From Amia ocellicauda (taxonomy: Eukaryota; Chordata; Actinopteri; Amiiformes; Amiidae), in the NCBI RefSeq assembly GCF_036373705.1, contig NC_089863.1, positions 24,247,917 to 24,311,916 on the forward strand: a DNA stretch of 64,000 nt. Direction: 5' to 3'. Below the pieces are notes generated by a model, which saw nothing but the letters and a program-made list of their open reading frames with translations, did not search any database and was not told where the DNA came from. Below are positions 1 through 10,899 of the stretch, one piece after another. Within the stretch, counting starts at the first letter, position 1, and each line of letters starts with the position of its first letter. The position numbers and the translations under genes were made by a program.

Positions 1-59
1 AGGCGCTCCTATATACAGCACTATGGACCGGAACCACTGTAGTGCCGACTGTAAACCAC

Positions 60-600
60 TCATGTTAGACAGTGACTCTGCTATAGAGTCCAGTCCAGTC
101 CAGTCAGTGACTATGCTATAGAGTCCAGTCCAGTCCAGTCAGGGACTCTGCTATAGAGTCCAGTCCAGTCAGTGACTCTGCAGAGGTCCGGTCCAGTCCA
201 GTCAGTGACTCTGCTACAGAGTCCAGTCCAGTCAGTGACTCTGTTATAGAGTCCAGTCCAGTCAGTGACTCTGCAGAGGTCCGGTCCAGTCCAGTCAGTG
301 ACTCTGCTACAGAGTCCAGTCCAGTCAGTGACTCTGTTATAGAGTCCAGTCCAGTCAGTGACTCTGTAGCAGTTCAGTCCAGTCAGTGACTCTGCTATAG
401 AGTCCAGTCCAGTCAGAGACTCTGCTATAGACTCCAGTCCAGTCCAGTGACTCTGCTATCGAGTCCAGTCCAGTCCAGTCCAGTCTAGTCAGGGACTCTG
501 CAGCAGTCCAGTCCAGTCCAGTCCAGTCCCATCCAGTCCAGTCCCATCCAGTCCAGCCCTTCAGTGACTCTAAAAAAGTTCAATCCAATCTGGTCCAGTC
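60..600. repeat. minisatellite, AGTCCAGTCCAGTCAGTGACTCTG-type
   Basis: Tandem array of imperfect units built from GTCCAGTCCAGTCAGTGACT followed by CTGCTATAGA or CTGCAGAGGT variants. It fills the 5' part of SHE intron 1 and reaches to within about 20 bases of the SHE exon 1 donor at 617-618. A longer period is visible, because blocks with CTATAGAG, CTACAGAG and GCAGAGGTCC recur in order. Reading frames across it are shadows of the repeat. Confidence 0.9.
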
Positions 601-618
601 CAGTCCAGTCAGTCTTAC

Positions 619-1107
619 CGTGTCTGTTTTGCTGCCATTCTTCCCCTTCTCGCTCTCGGTTCCACTGGCCGGTCCCGTCCCATTGCCAGGGCTGTAGTTC
701 TGGCTCTTGTCCACCTTGTCCACTTTGATAAGCCGGCTGATGTAGGCGCTGGCCCCCTTCCCGGGCCGGGGCTGCTCTTCGGAGCCCGGCTCGACCCGGG
801 AATTCTTGCGGCTCTTTCCTTGGATCAGGCCCTGTATGTCCCACCCTTTCCCGTCCTTGATGGAGCCGGTCCCGGCCGCGTGCCCGTTCCTGCCCAGCTC
901 GATGGCCGAGTTCTTGCGGTTCCGGCCCGACAGCAGCGAGCCGGGCCCGGACCCCGACTCCGCTGCCACGGCCGAGTTCTTGCGGAGGGTCCTGGTGCCG
1001 GTGGCCGCGGGTTTGGGCCGTTGCGGGGTGGCCGACTCGGAGGCGGAGCGGATCCGGTCGGTGCCGTTCTTCAGGGTGCTGGGGAGGTCGCGGAACCAGC
1101 GGGCCAT
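619..1107 (-). CDS. she: SHE, SH2 domain-containing adaptor protein E, first coding exon (partial gene)
   Basis: Minus-strand exon with ATG at 1107-1105 and a GTAAG donor immediately past 619. It gives 163 codons in phase 0. The protein starts MARWFRDLPSTLKN and has repeated RKNSA/RKNSR boxes (LRKNSAV, GRNRKNSAIELG, GKSRKNSRVEPG), a GLIQGKSR segment and SAYISRLIKVDKVDKSQNYS. These match the N-terminus of vertebrate SHE in order. SHE is a cytoplasmic SHB-family adaptor whose SH2 domain is encoded by later exons, which lie beyond the left edge of this window. The gene is divergent from TDRD10, as in human. The RKNS boxes look like basophilic kinase sites, which is inference. No frameshift or stop is seen in the exon. 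Confidence 0.85.
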
Positions 1108-1796
1108 GGTGCTGTGGGCTGAGAGAGCCGGACCCCCCGGCCTGCCATACACTGAGCTGCAGGGACACAACACTCACTACACAGCGCTCACTAGAGTACA
1201 CAACACAAGTCTCAGTACTCAACACAACACTCACTATACAAAATTACACCACACAACATCTACAACACAACACCACAACAACACCGCCACCCATCCACCA
1301 GCTGACCAGGCCCAGGATCTCATGGGATCTGGCCTCGGGACACGTGCTCATAACATTTCACTCTGGTCATACATCTTATACATCTGCAGCCTATATAAAT
1401 CAATCAATCAATCAATATATTTATCGGTGGATCCGTCGTGACAGCATCGCGCACTAAAGGGTTAATCTATGTCCTGAACACCTGCCCCGGCCTGAGATAT
1501 GCGCTCGGTTCCGATCCGGCTGGGCTGGCCTCCGGGTCCCCTTTGATCTTCTGGTCTTAAGGAGGTGGAGACGGCGGCGGCGCCTGGTCTCGGACTCTTT
1601 AACAATAGTAGACAATGAGGACTGCCGTACTCAGAGCCGGACCGGACACACCTAACACAGTCGTGACTATGTCTGATCTGATCTCATATGGACCCGCTGC
1701 AGCGATTGTCATTTCGATAATCCTGTGATCGCCCTGTTATTGAATACAATAGCTGGACTGAAAATACCTTTACTACCACTACTACTGCCGCTAGTG

Positions 1797-1841
<45 letters not shown>

Positions 1842-1996
1842 AGGTAGACGCCAGTTGTAAAGCTAATTCAGTATGTTGTTAGATTTGTTTTAATGAATCA
1901 ACTACAACCGCTGGTATTGTTACCATTTCTATCAATGCTACTACTAACTTACTACAGTACTACTACAATTACTATTAATAATAATATCCAGTTGAT

Positions 1997-2000
<4 letters not shown>
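1108..2000. other. SHE upstream region / SHE-TDRD10 intergenic
   Basis: Holds the probable SHE promoter and 5' UTR on the minus strand. A CA-rich stretch (about 1160-1300) is followed by mixed sequence and an (ACT)n trinucleotide run near 1797-1842. No other gene was recognised. Confidence 0.4.
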
Positions 2001-2007
<7 letters not shown>

Positions 2008-2035
<28 letters not shown>

Positions 2036-2547
2036 GCTGCTAAAAAAAAAGTATGCATTCCCCCTACCTAATGCCCGGAGTGTCCGTCCCTGTGTCTGAC
2101 TGTCCGGCCGTCCGGCCGTCCGTCTCTCGGTCTCACTCGGCGTCGGTGTGGCGCTGGCGTCCGCCGCTCGGTCCAAGTCGGATGCGGCGTCCTCGCCCCT
2201 GGCGCTGCTCCTGGCTCTGTCCCGGTTCTGGCTGCGCTTCTGGGTCGTGTTCCGTGGTCCCGGGTCCCATTCCCAAGCCCCTTGGTTGTCAACTCTGCTC
2301 CACTGAATGCCAGAACCCAGAGGTGCCGGGGCTTTCGACCGGGGCAGGGAGGAGGGGATTTGAGGGTGGCGGTGGGGGGTGGGGGGGGTGCGTGTGGAAA
2401 AGTCAGTCACAATGCATGGGCGTGGCGTGGTGTAGGTTTCTTAACCACACACACACACACACACTCTGCCCAGTCTCTGTGAGAGTGTGTGTGTATGAGC
2501 GTGTGTGATTTGTGTGTATTGTTCCACTGTACTATTGGGTGTACAGT

Positions 2548-2617
<70 letters not shown>

Positions 2618-2620
2618 TCA
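2008..2620. repeat. microsatellites (CT)n and (AC)n
   Basis: (CT)n at about 2000-2032, (CA)n at about 2444-2463, and a compound (CT)n(CA)n at about 2551-2618. Between them is GC-rich sequence (about 2060-2400) with no recognisable coding exon on either strand. It may hold 5' UTR or promoter sequence of TDRD10, but nothing proves that. Confidence 0.8.
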
Positions 2621-3308
2621 CAGAAACTTTTTAATCTCATGATTGCGCTTTCCTGTGAAAATGCCGTCGGCCCACCTCCTCCCTGCCCCTCTCACTTTGT
2701 CTGTGCTGAGCGGCAATGCACTGTATTGTACTGTAATGCAGTTTACTGTACTTTACTGTATTCTACCGCACTACATTGTACTTCAGTTTTACTATACGCA
2801 ACTATAAACTATACTATAATGTAGCCTATTTTATGGTACTGTAATTCTGTGCAGGAAACTACCAGCAATCGGGATCTTTGGATTTTTCTGATTGGTCGAT
2901 TGCTTGATTGATTAATTGGTTTGCGTGATATTGGGTATGTCAATATAGTATTGCATACAGAATAAATATGAATGAATCACCATAATAATCGCCACTGATG
3001 TACTGAATTAAATAAGCTTCCCTCTTATTATTCCCGCACTCACACAGTGAGTATTTATGCTTATAAACACTGGTGAAATTGAGAGTGAATGGGATAACGC
3101 CTTAGATACAGGTTACTGGATAAGGGCGTGAGACAATAAACAAACAAACAAACAAACACATAATACAAATATTATTATTATCAATAATATTATTATCATG
3201 ACGATTATTGTTAATTGCAAACAAACGAGATAAGGAAGAGCAGAAAGGAAATGAAAGGTTGATTTTCGCCCCGTCAATCATGTGCATTGGCTGCAGTGAA
3301 CACTGTAT

Positions 3309-3326
3309 GGCACTAGGGGGCGCTGG
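3309..3326 (+). promoter_or_regulatory. CTCF-like site
   Basis: GGCACTAGGGGGCGCTGG matches the vertebrate CTCF core (CCAC/CTAGGGGGCGC-type) at nearly every position. It lies upstream of the TDRD10 coding exons, between SHE and TDRD10. Weaker cores occur at about 8703-8717 (AGCAGGGGGCGAC) and, on the reverse strand, about 47597-47615. Sequence match only. Confidence 0.4.
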
Positions 3327-3484
3327 TGCCGATCGCACCCACACACACCGACCGGGTGTTTTTTATTTATTTAAACATCTGTGGCGCATGTGTTGCGATA
3401 CATCAATCAAAATCTAAATACAGTTAATAAAATAACACCAATAAAAAGAGGAGATTGTCCATGTAATCACAGAGTGCAGTCCAT

Positions 3485-6400
3485 ATGATCGGACATCAGG
3501 TGACGTACGTGTACGTGGCGCAGACGATCTCTCGGGTACCGCTGGGCCGCAGCCTCCCCGCTAAATTTACAGGCCAGCGCGGCAGGGTGGACTGGACCCC
3601 GGCAGCAGCTGGAAGGTGAGTCGGTGTCTTCTCGTGTTTTCCGATTTAGGGAAAAATGACTTTAAATGACTTTGAACATGTATGATGTATTTATGTATTT
3701 CTCATTTTAAAGGATTATCAAACATTGTCATTTCGAAAAGTGATTTTAACACACATTATTAGTATTATTATAATTATTATGATTATCATTATTATCATCA
3801 TTATTACTATTATGATTATGAGTAGTGCTGGTGCACTAACAAGATCGTACAGTATCTAGTAGTAGGTGAAGTTGTTACAGTGTGCAGGTTTATGTGTGTA
3901 AGTGTGATTGTGCATAGTGTGTGACTGGTGTGTGATTGTGTTGAGTGTGTGGCTGTTGTGTGTGATTGTGTTGGCATGTGTGACTGTGGTGGCGTGTGTG
4001 ATTGTGTTGGCATGTGTGACTATGGGGTGTTGGCGTGTGTGTGATTTGTGCTGAGTGTGTGACTGGTGTGTTAGTGTGTGTGTGATAGTGCTGATTGTGT
4101 GACTGACTGTGCCGAGTGTGTGACTGTGGTGTGTTAGCGTGTGCGATTGTCTCTCTTTCTCTCTGTCTGTCTGTCTGTCGGTCCGTCCATCTCTCTCTCT
4201 CTGTCCCTCTGGTTGTCCGTCTCTCTCTCTCTCTCTCTGGTTGTCCGTCTCTCTCTCTCTCTATGTCCATCTGTCTGTCTGTCCCTCTATCCCATTCCCT
4301 CCCTCTACCGCTCTCTCTCTCAGGACGAGATTCTGCAGCTGTTCTCTGCGTTTGACAGCCAGACTGTCCGTAAAATTGTGAACGGGGCAAAATGGTATAA
4401 ATATCTATAATAATCATAATAATAATTATAATAGTAATGATATAGACGCACAGTACAGAATATCTCTCTCTCTCTCCAGTTTTGCGTTCGTGGATCTGGG
4501 CAGTGAGTACAGGGTCTCCTCAGCCGTGGCACAGCTGAACGGACAGATGTTCCAGGGGCGCAAGCTGAGGGTGGACAGAGCTGCCCCCCCAGTGCCCCCT
4601 CACACACGGGACAACTACACCCCCCCCAGAGAGGTAACTCACACTAACTGACTGACTGCCCAACACACTGACTGCCGAAACGCTGACTGCCTGACGGCCC
4701 GACACACTGACTGCCCGACACGCTGACTACCTGACTGCCCGACGCACTGACTATCTGACTGCCCCACACGCTGACTATCTGACTGCCCCACACGCTGACT
4801 ATCTGACTGCCCCACACGCTGACTACCTGACTGCCCCACACGCTGACTACCTGACTGCCCCACACGCTGACTATCTGACTGCCCCACACGCTGACTGCCC
4901 CACACGCTGACTGCCTGACACGCTGACTACCTGACTGCCCGACACACTGACTGCCCCACACACTGACTACCTGACTGCCCGACACGCTGACTGCCCGACA
5001 CCCTGACTGCCCGACACCCTGACTGCCCCACACACTGACTGCCCCACACACTGACTACCTGACTGCCCGACACGCTGACTGCCCGACACCCTGACTACCT
5101 GACTGCCCGACACCCTGACTGCCCGACACCCTGACTGCCCGACACCCTGACTGCCCGACACCCTGACTGCCCGACACCCTGACTGCCCGACACCCTGACT
5201 GCCCCACACACTGACTACCTGACTGCCCGACACGCTGACTGCCTGGACTCTCCCTCCTCCCTCCCCCCTCCCCCCTCCCCCCTTCCTCTCTCTCTGTCCA
5301 GGAGTGCAGTGTGACAGAGCTCTCAGACAGCCACTGTCACAGGTGAGCGTCTCTCTCGGAGCGCTTTTCCACCGACATGGCACCCGTAACATCAGGGGCC
5401 GGGGGGCGGGGTAAAGTAGTCTCCACAAAAAGTTATTGGAGTTCAACCGCCATTTTTAAATTGTCAGAAGAGACGCGAGCAGTGAGGAGAGCTTTGCAAA
5501 AAAATTGGCGAAATCAGCAGCAAACAGCGGTCTGTCACGGAGAGCAACACTTTAGTAACAATATGGTCTCACGAGGTGCACTAACTAGTTAGGAGTTGGC
5601 AAATGGCAGCAATGAAGAAATGTGTTACGGCAGTGTGATGATTAAGATTATGGTTATTGCCGTGATATAGATCGGACAGAAATTGAATAGTGTTTGTTAC
5701 TGAACTGGTCAGAAATGCAGTTTCTTCAGCTGCTGTCAGAAATGCTGTGTTGCGCCAAATGTAGTGCCCCCTACAAATCATGTGTCACTGGTTGGTTTTC
5801 ACATGACACATACAGTGAGGGGGAAAAGTATTTGATCCCCTGCTGATTTTGTATGTTTGCCCACTGACAAAGAAATGATCCGTCTATAATTTTAATGGTA
5901 GGTGTATTTTAACACTGAGAGACAGAATAACAACAAAAAAATCCAGGAAAACGCATTTCAAAAAAGTTATAAATTGATTTGCATGTTAATGAGGGAAATA
6001 AGTATTTGACCCCTTCGATTTAGTACTTGGTGGCAAAACCCTTGTTGGCAATCACAGAGGTCAGACGTTTCTTGTAGTTGGCCACCAGGTTTGCACACAT
6101 CTCAGGAGGGATTTTGTCCCACTCCTCTTTGCAGATCCTCTCCAAGTCATTAAGGTTGCGAGGCTGACGTTTGGCAACTCGAACCTTCAGCTTCTTCCAC
6201 AGATGTTCTATGGGATTAAGGTCTGGAGACTGGCTAGGCCACTCCAGGACCTTAATGTGCTTCTTCTTGAGCCACTCCTTTGTTGCCTTGGCTGTGTGTT
6301 TTGGGTCATTGTCATGCTGGAATACCCATCCACGACCCATTTTCAATGCCCTGGCTGAGGGAAGGAGGTTCTCACCCAAGATTTGACGGTACATGGCCCC

Positions 6401-9400
6401 GTCCATCGTCCCTTTGATGCGGTGCAGTTGTCCTGTCCCCTTAGCAGAAAAACACCCCCAAAGCATAATGTTTCCACCTCCATGTTTGACGGTGGGGATG
6501 GTGTTCTTGGGGTCATTCCTCCTCCTCCAAACACGGCGAGTTGAGTTGATGCCAAAGAGCTCGATTTTGGTCTCATCTGACCACAACACTTTCACCCAGT
6601 TCTCCTCTGAATCATTCAGATGTTCATTGGCAAACTTCAGACGGGCCTATACATGTGCTTTCTTGAGCAGGGGGGCCTTGCGGGCGCTGCAGGATTTCAG
6701 TCCTTCACGGCGTAGTGTGTTACCAATTGTTTTCTTGGTGACTATGGTCCCAGCTGCCTTGAGATCATTAACAAGATCCTCCCGTGTAGTTCTGGGCTGA
6801 TTCCTCACCGTTCTCATGATCATTGAAACTCCACGAGGCGAGATCTTGCATGGAGCCCCAGACCGAGGGAGACTGACAGTTATTTTGTGTTTCTTCCATT
6901 TGCGAATAATCGCACCAACTGTTGTCACCTTCTCACCAAGCTGCTTGGCGATGGTCTTGTAGCCCATTCCAGCCTTGTGTAGGTCTACAATCTTGTCCCT
7001 GACATCCTTGGACAGCTCTTTGGTCTTGGCCATGGTGGAGAGTTTGGAATCTGATTGATTGATTGCTTCTGTGGACAGGTGTCTTTTATACAGGTAACGA
7101 GCTGAGATTAGGAGAGTCCCTTTAAGAGAGTGCTCCTAATCTCAGCTCGTTACCTGTATAAAAGACACCTGGGAGCCAGAAATCTTGCTGATTGATAGGG
7201 GATCAAATACTTATTTCCCTCATTAACATGCAAATCAATGTATAACTTTTTTGAAATGCGTTTTTCTGCATTGTGTTGTTGTTATTCTGTCTCTCAGTGT
7301 TAAAATACACCTACCATTAAAATTATAGACTGATCATTTCTTTGTCAGTGGGCAAACGTACAAAATCAGCAGGGGATCAAATACTTTTTTCCCTCACTGT
7401 ACGTTTATATTCTTACCAGACACCCTTACCCAGGGTGACTTACACAAAATGTAGCCTACATATTTTGCAGTAAGAGAAGATAAAATACACTAACTTCTGT
7501 GCTATAACTTCACACTACACCTGAGGTACATACTGTACACCTAATCTATATACTGCACACCTGCTCTATATACTGCACACACTGTACACTTGGTCTATAT
7601 ACTGCACAACTGGCCTACAGTTAGGTCTATAAATATTTGGACAGTGACACAATTGTCCTCATTTTGGCTCTGTATGTCACCACAATAGATTTGAAAGGAA
7701 ACAATCAACATGTGCTTTAAGTGTAGACTTTCCTCTTTAATTTGAGCGCAGATACATCCAAACTGGGTGAACGGTGTAGGAATTACACCCATTTTTATAT
7801 GTGGTCCCCCAATTTTAGGGGCTTAAAAGTATTTGGACAAACTAACATAATCATGAATTAAATTGTGAGTTTCAATACTTGGTTGCAAATCCTTTGCAGT
7901 CAATGACTGCCTGAAGTCTGAACCCATAGACATCAGCAGATGCTGGGTTTCTTCCCTGGTGATGCTCTACAGGCCTGCACTGCAGTGTCTTTAGTTCCTG
8001 CTTGTTCTTGCTGTTTGGCCTTCAGTTTTGCCTTAGAAATCAAAACAAACCACTATCCAAACCCATGCCATCACACGCTTCACAGATGAGGTGGGATGCT
8101 TTGGATTGTTTCCTTTCAAATCCATTGTGGTGGCATACAGAGACAAAATGATGAAAGTTGTGTCCTTGTCCAAATATTTATGGACCTAACCGTATGTACA
8201 TACAGCTCGATCATCACAATGTAGTTAGAGTACATAAAACTTACTTCTTAAAAGTGTAACTAATTTAAACACATGAAGAAACACAATTCACATTGTTGTT
8301 GCTGCTGTGTGTAGACGCTGAATGAGTTGGATTTGGATGGCTAAATAGGTTATCAGAGCCAGTAGTAAAGCTTGCAAATAAAGGATGTAACCTGCCATGG
8401 TGGTGATTATTATTATTGTTGTGTGTTTACGACTTCTGTTCCGTGCATGCGTTATGTAAGCGTTCGGTTCTTACACCGGAGGAAATGCAGACCGGTTCGT
8501 AAATAATTTAGCTGGTTCCCAGGCCGAGCACCAGCTCCGGCACTGTGCCGGTGGAAAAGCGCTATCGGTATCTTTCTGTGCCGGTGCCTCTACATTAACC
8601 CCCGCCTCTCCCCCTCTCCCTCTCTCGGGCTGTACAGAGTTGTTCCGGTCCCAGGCAGGGAGCTCTCTCTGTACGCGGTGCCCACGGAGATGTGGTGAGT
8701 GAACAGCAGGGGGCGACAACGGGGAGGTCTGCCCTGGACAACAACATCTACTGAACCCAGTTCCAATCGGAAAAGCTTCATGGACCAGACACATCACTTC
8801 TCACCGCTCTCTCCCGGGCGCTCTCAGGGAGGGGGAGCTGCTGGGGGTGCTGCGGGGCTGTCTTGAGGGCCTGAGGTGGCTCCAGGAGCTGAGCCAGGGG
8901 GAGGAGGAGGCCAGAGGGGTTGTGGGGCTGATGCTGAAGGACACCCACCCCCAGTCCCCCTTCTTCTGGGCCATTCCCCTCTCACAGGTACCCGTCCCGA
9001 CTGCCACGTTCCTCCCTGCTCTCTGATTGGTGGTCTCTCTCTTTCTCTCTCTGTGATTGGCTGTCTGTCAATTCAATACAATTAAATTAAATTCTCTCTC
9101 TCTATATCTCCCTCCATATCTTCTCTCTCTGTCTTTCTCTCTCTTTCAGTCTGTCCTGGCCACGTCTACCTGTACATCTCTCTCTTAATCTGTATTTCTC
9201 TAGCGTTCTCTTTGTCTGTGTAGGAGATTTATGGCCTCTCTCTCTCCCTCTCTCCCAGGAGCGCCATGAGCAGATGCTGCAGTTGTTCTCATGTCTGGCG
9301 GAGGTGGAGGGCCTACAGCTGCCCCTGCCCCCTTGGGAGGCCCAGCCAGGGTGCAGGGTGCTGGGGGAGCTGCAGCTGGAGCCGGAGGGGCCTGGGGCCT

Positions 9401-10510
9401 GGAACCGGTGAGCTGAGGGGGAACACTGACACACTGACTAACTGACACACGGACTGACTGACTGACACACTGAGTGACAACAGCTGACACCCTGACCAGC
9501 ACTCTTGACATTCTGCCGGTCTCCCCAGGGGCTGTGTGGTGGAGGTGGGGGGCAGCGGGGCGCTGGTGTGGTTTGTGGACTTCGGGTGCAGTGTGATCCT
9601 CCTGGTCCGCTCCCTGTGCAAACTGGACAGCGCCGAGTTCTGGAGGACCCCCCCCCGGCCCAGCCCTACGCACTGGACCACGGTACCGACTGGCGCACAC
9701 CGCACACACTGACTGACACCCTGTCAAGCGTAGACACCACTGTTTCCTGCACCGCTATTCTGGAGTAAAGGGACAAGGCCGCTCTCCACCTGCTGTAGGA
9801 TGGGTCTTGTAGGTCTGCTGTATGTTATGAAGAGATATTGATTCATCCATATTGTTTTCCTTGTTGTAATCTTATAGATAGTGGTATTTAACGTCACCCG
9901 ATTTTACAGAGGAGTTCGCTATGGATAGTGGCTTTGGATCAGAGATGTGCGTGACGCATATTGTGACTATCGATTATTCCACAGCTGTTCCTCAACTATT
10001 TGAATAGTCCGGCCACCCATTCAAAATGTATGCATATCTATAGCACATTTATTATAATAAGCATGTCTTACCACCTATCTGTAGCCTAGATTTCTGTTTC
10101 CACCAACATTTAGACCAAGTGGATAAGATAGAATACAAATTCATCATTGCTCACAAACTAAACAGTCTACTCGTGATTTATTGTTGCACTAAAGAAAAAA
10201 CAAAGATAAATTGACTTCCCTATGCGTCAAAAAGACACCAGAGGTGACCTCCTGACAGCTGTTCCTGTAGGAAACACTGGTATACACTGAAATATCAATA
10301 ATAATAATAATCGTGTTGTGTTGTGTGTTCAGGGGAGTGGGGCTGGCACAGAGCGGTGAGGAACGTCCTGACGGGGAGGCTGTCAGGAGCACACGACAGT
10401 GAGGTACACACACACACACACACACACTCACACCTTGCACTCATCTCTCTCTCTCTCCACAGCCCCACATCAAGCTGTTCACTCCATCCCCAGGAGATCT
10501 CAGCGACTGA
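3485..10510 (+). CDS. tdrd10: TDRD10-like Tudor domain-containing protein 10, frameshifted in this sequence
   Basis: Exons (plus): 3485-3535 (tentative first), 4324-4394, 4480-4633, 5302-5342, 8638-8694, 8828-8987, 9259-9407, 9529-9682, 10333-10403, 10463-10510 (stop TGA 10508-10510). All junctions are GT-AG and phases match, except for one missing base. The N-terminal part is RRM-like: [10 protein letters not shown], then [13 protein letters not shown] spanning a split Cys codon (RNP1-like), then [17 protein letters not shown]. The C-terminal part is a Tudor domain: [42 protein letters not shown]. The layout follows mammalian TDRD10, and about 318 residues are predicted. Tudor proteins bind methylated ligands and act in germline RNA biology. 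The TDRD10 role itself is poorly known. A C-run at 9648-9656 has 9 C where 10 would keep the frame. As written, translation leaves frame there and meets a stop in the next exon. The first exon ([17 protein letters not shown], donor GTACC) is a weak call, since it lacks part of RNP2. Confidence 0.75.
4640..5245. repeat. minisatellite, CTGACTGCCC(C/G)ACAC-type
   Basis: About 600 bases of CTGACTGCCCCACACG, CTGACTACCTGACTGCCC and CTGACTGCCCGACACC variants in TDRD10 intron 3, starting directly after the donor at 4634. It lacks stop codons in some frames, so long reading frames cross it, but these are repeat artefacts. Confidence 0.9.
6020..7033 (-). pseudogene. Tc1/mariner transposase, interrupted by one in-frame stop
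   Basis: Minus-strand frame of 337 codons from ATG at 7033 ([20 protein letters not shown]) to the stop at 6020-6022 (NKGFATKY end). N-terminal helix-turn-helix: [12 protein letters not shown] and [17 protein letters not shown]. Catalytic motifs: [12 protein letters not shown] (first Asp), [12 protein letters not shown] (second Asp) and [11 protein letters not shown] (Glu). This gives the DDE triad of IS630/Tc1/mariner transposases. The two halves (7033-6647 and 6595-6020) are in the same frame. The only lesion seen is a TAG at 6649-6647, just after KKAHV. It sits where relatives usually have a sense codon, so a single nonsense change is likely. It is presumably inactive as transcribed, although a read-through product would contain all catalytic residues. 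Confidence 0.9.
7078..7172. repeat. long perfect hairpin inside the Tc1 element
   Basis: Left arm CAGGTGTCTTTTATACAGGT and onward to GATTAGGAG, then a short loop (AGTCCCTTTAAGAGAGTG), then the exact inverse of the arm ending in AAAAGACACCTG. Each arm is about 38 bases. It lies upstream of the transposase start codon, so any transposase transcript starting outside it would form dsRNA here. Confidence 0.85.
7616..8194. mobile_element. internally deleted Tc1-like element (MITE-like)
   Basis: Begins TACAGTTAGGTCTATAAATA and ends TTTATGGACCTAACCGTA, with TA on both sides. The subterminal block with TATGTCACCACAATAGATTT recurs inverted near the right end. No transposase frame remains. The same family is represented by a longer copy at about 34690-36275. 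Confidence 0.82.
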
Positions 10511-10889
10511 AGGAGAGGTCAGTCAGTCATTCAGGTGGTCTGTCCGTCAGAGCGTCCATCTGTCTGCTCCAAGGTCACAACCTGAGTTCCGTTGTCTTCA
10601 GGGTTGGTTGGGAGTGCTTCTGCGTCGAAATTACATTGTTTATTTTTTGGTTTTTAAACAGTTGAGGGGAAATTGTGGCAGTGTTTTTGTTTTGCTTGAG
10701 GAATGCCCGTATTACTGTAAAGACCTGTGCTGTGAAAGAAGTGACCAGTACTCCATTATAACCAGTGTCACCAGTATGGTCAGACAGGCGCGCTGCTGTG
10801 CATTTTAATTTGTGGTTGCAGCATATCAGGAAAAGGTCATTTTTATTTATTTTATATGTTTTGTAAATTAGATTATATTCTACCCCCCC

Positions 10890-10895
10890 AATAAA
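10890..10895 (+). terminator. candidate poly(A) signal for TDRD10
   Basis: AATAAA about 380 bases after the TDRD10 stop. It is followed by further AATAAA-like hexamers in an AT-rich stretch (10905-10915). Confidence 0.5.
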
Positions 10896-10899
10896 TCAA

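Larger units (their letters stand above)
5811..7401 (-). mobile_element. Tc1/mariner DNA transposon, near-complete, in a TDRD10 intron
   Basis: Flanked by TA and bounded by inverted terminal sequences that begin CAGTGAGGGGGAAAAGTATT on the left and end in its inverse, AGTATTTTTTCCCTCACTG-like. The subterminal arms extend to about 190 bases each and include AATTATAGACTGATCATTTC on the right. It carries the transposase described separately on the minus strand. A long perfect hairpin is present at 7078-7172. The insertion lies between the 5302-5342 and 8638-8694 exons of TDRD10, on the strand opposite to the host gene. It is close to intact, so a fairly recent insertion is inferred. Confidence 0.92.

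Noticed and set aside
2053-2508. GC-rich frames at 2.05-2.5 kb as a gene
   Set aside because: Both strands are open only because of high GC. No recognised motif or splice context.
4640-5240. CRISPR-like array
   Set aside because: Units are contiguous, imperfect and without unique spacers in a vertebrate intron. It is a minisatellite.
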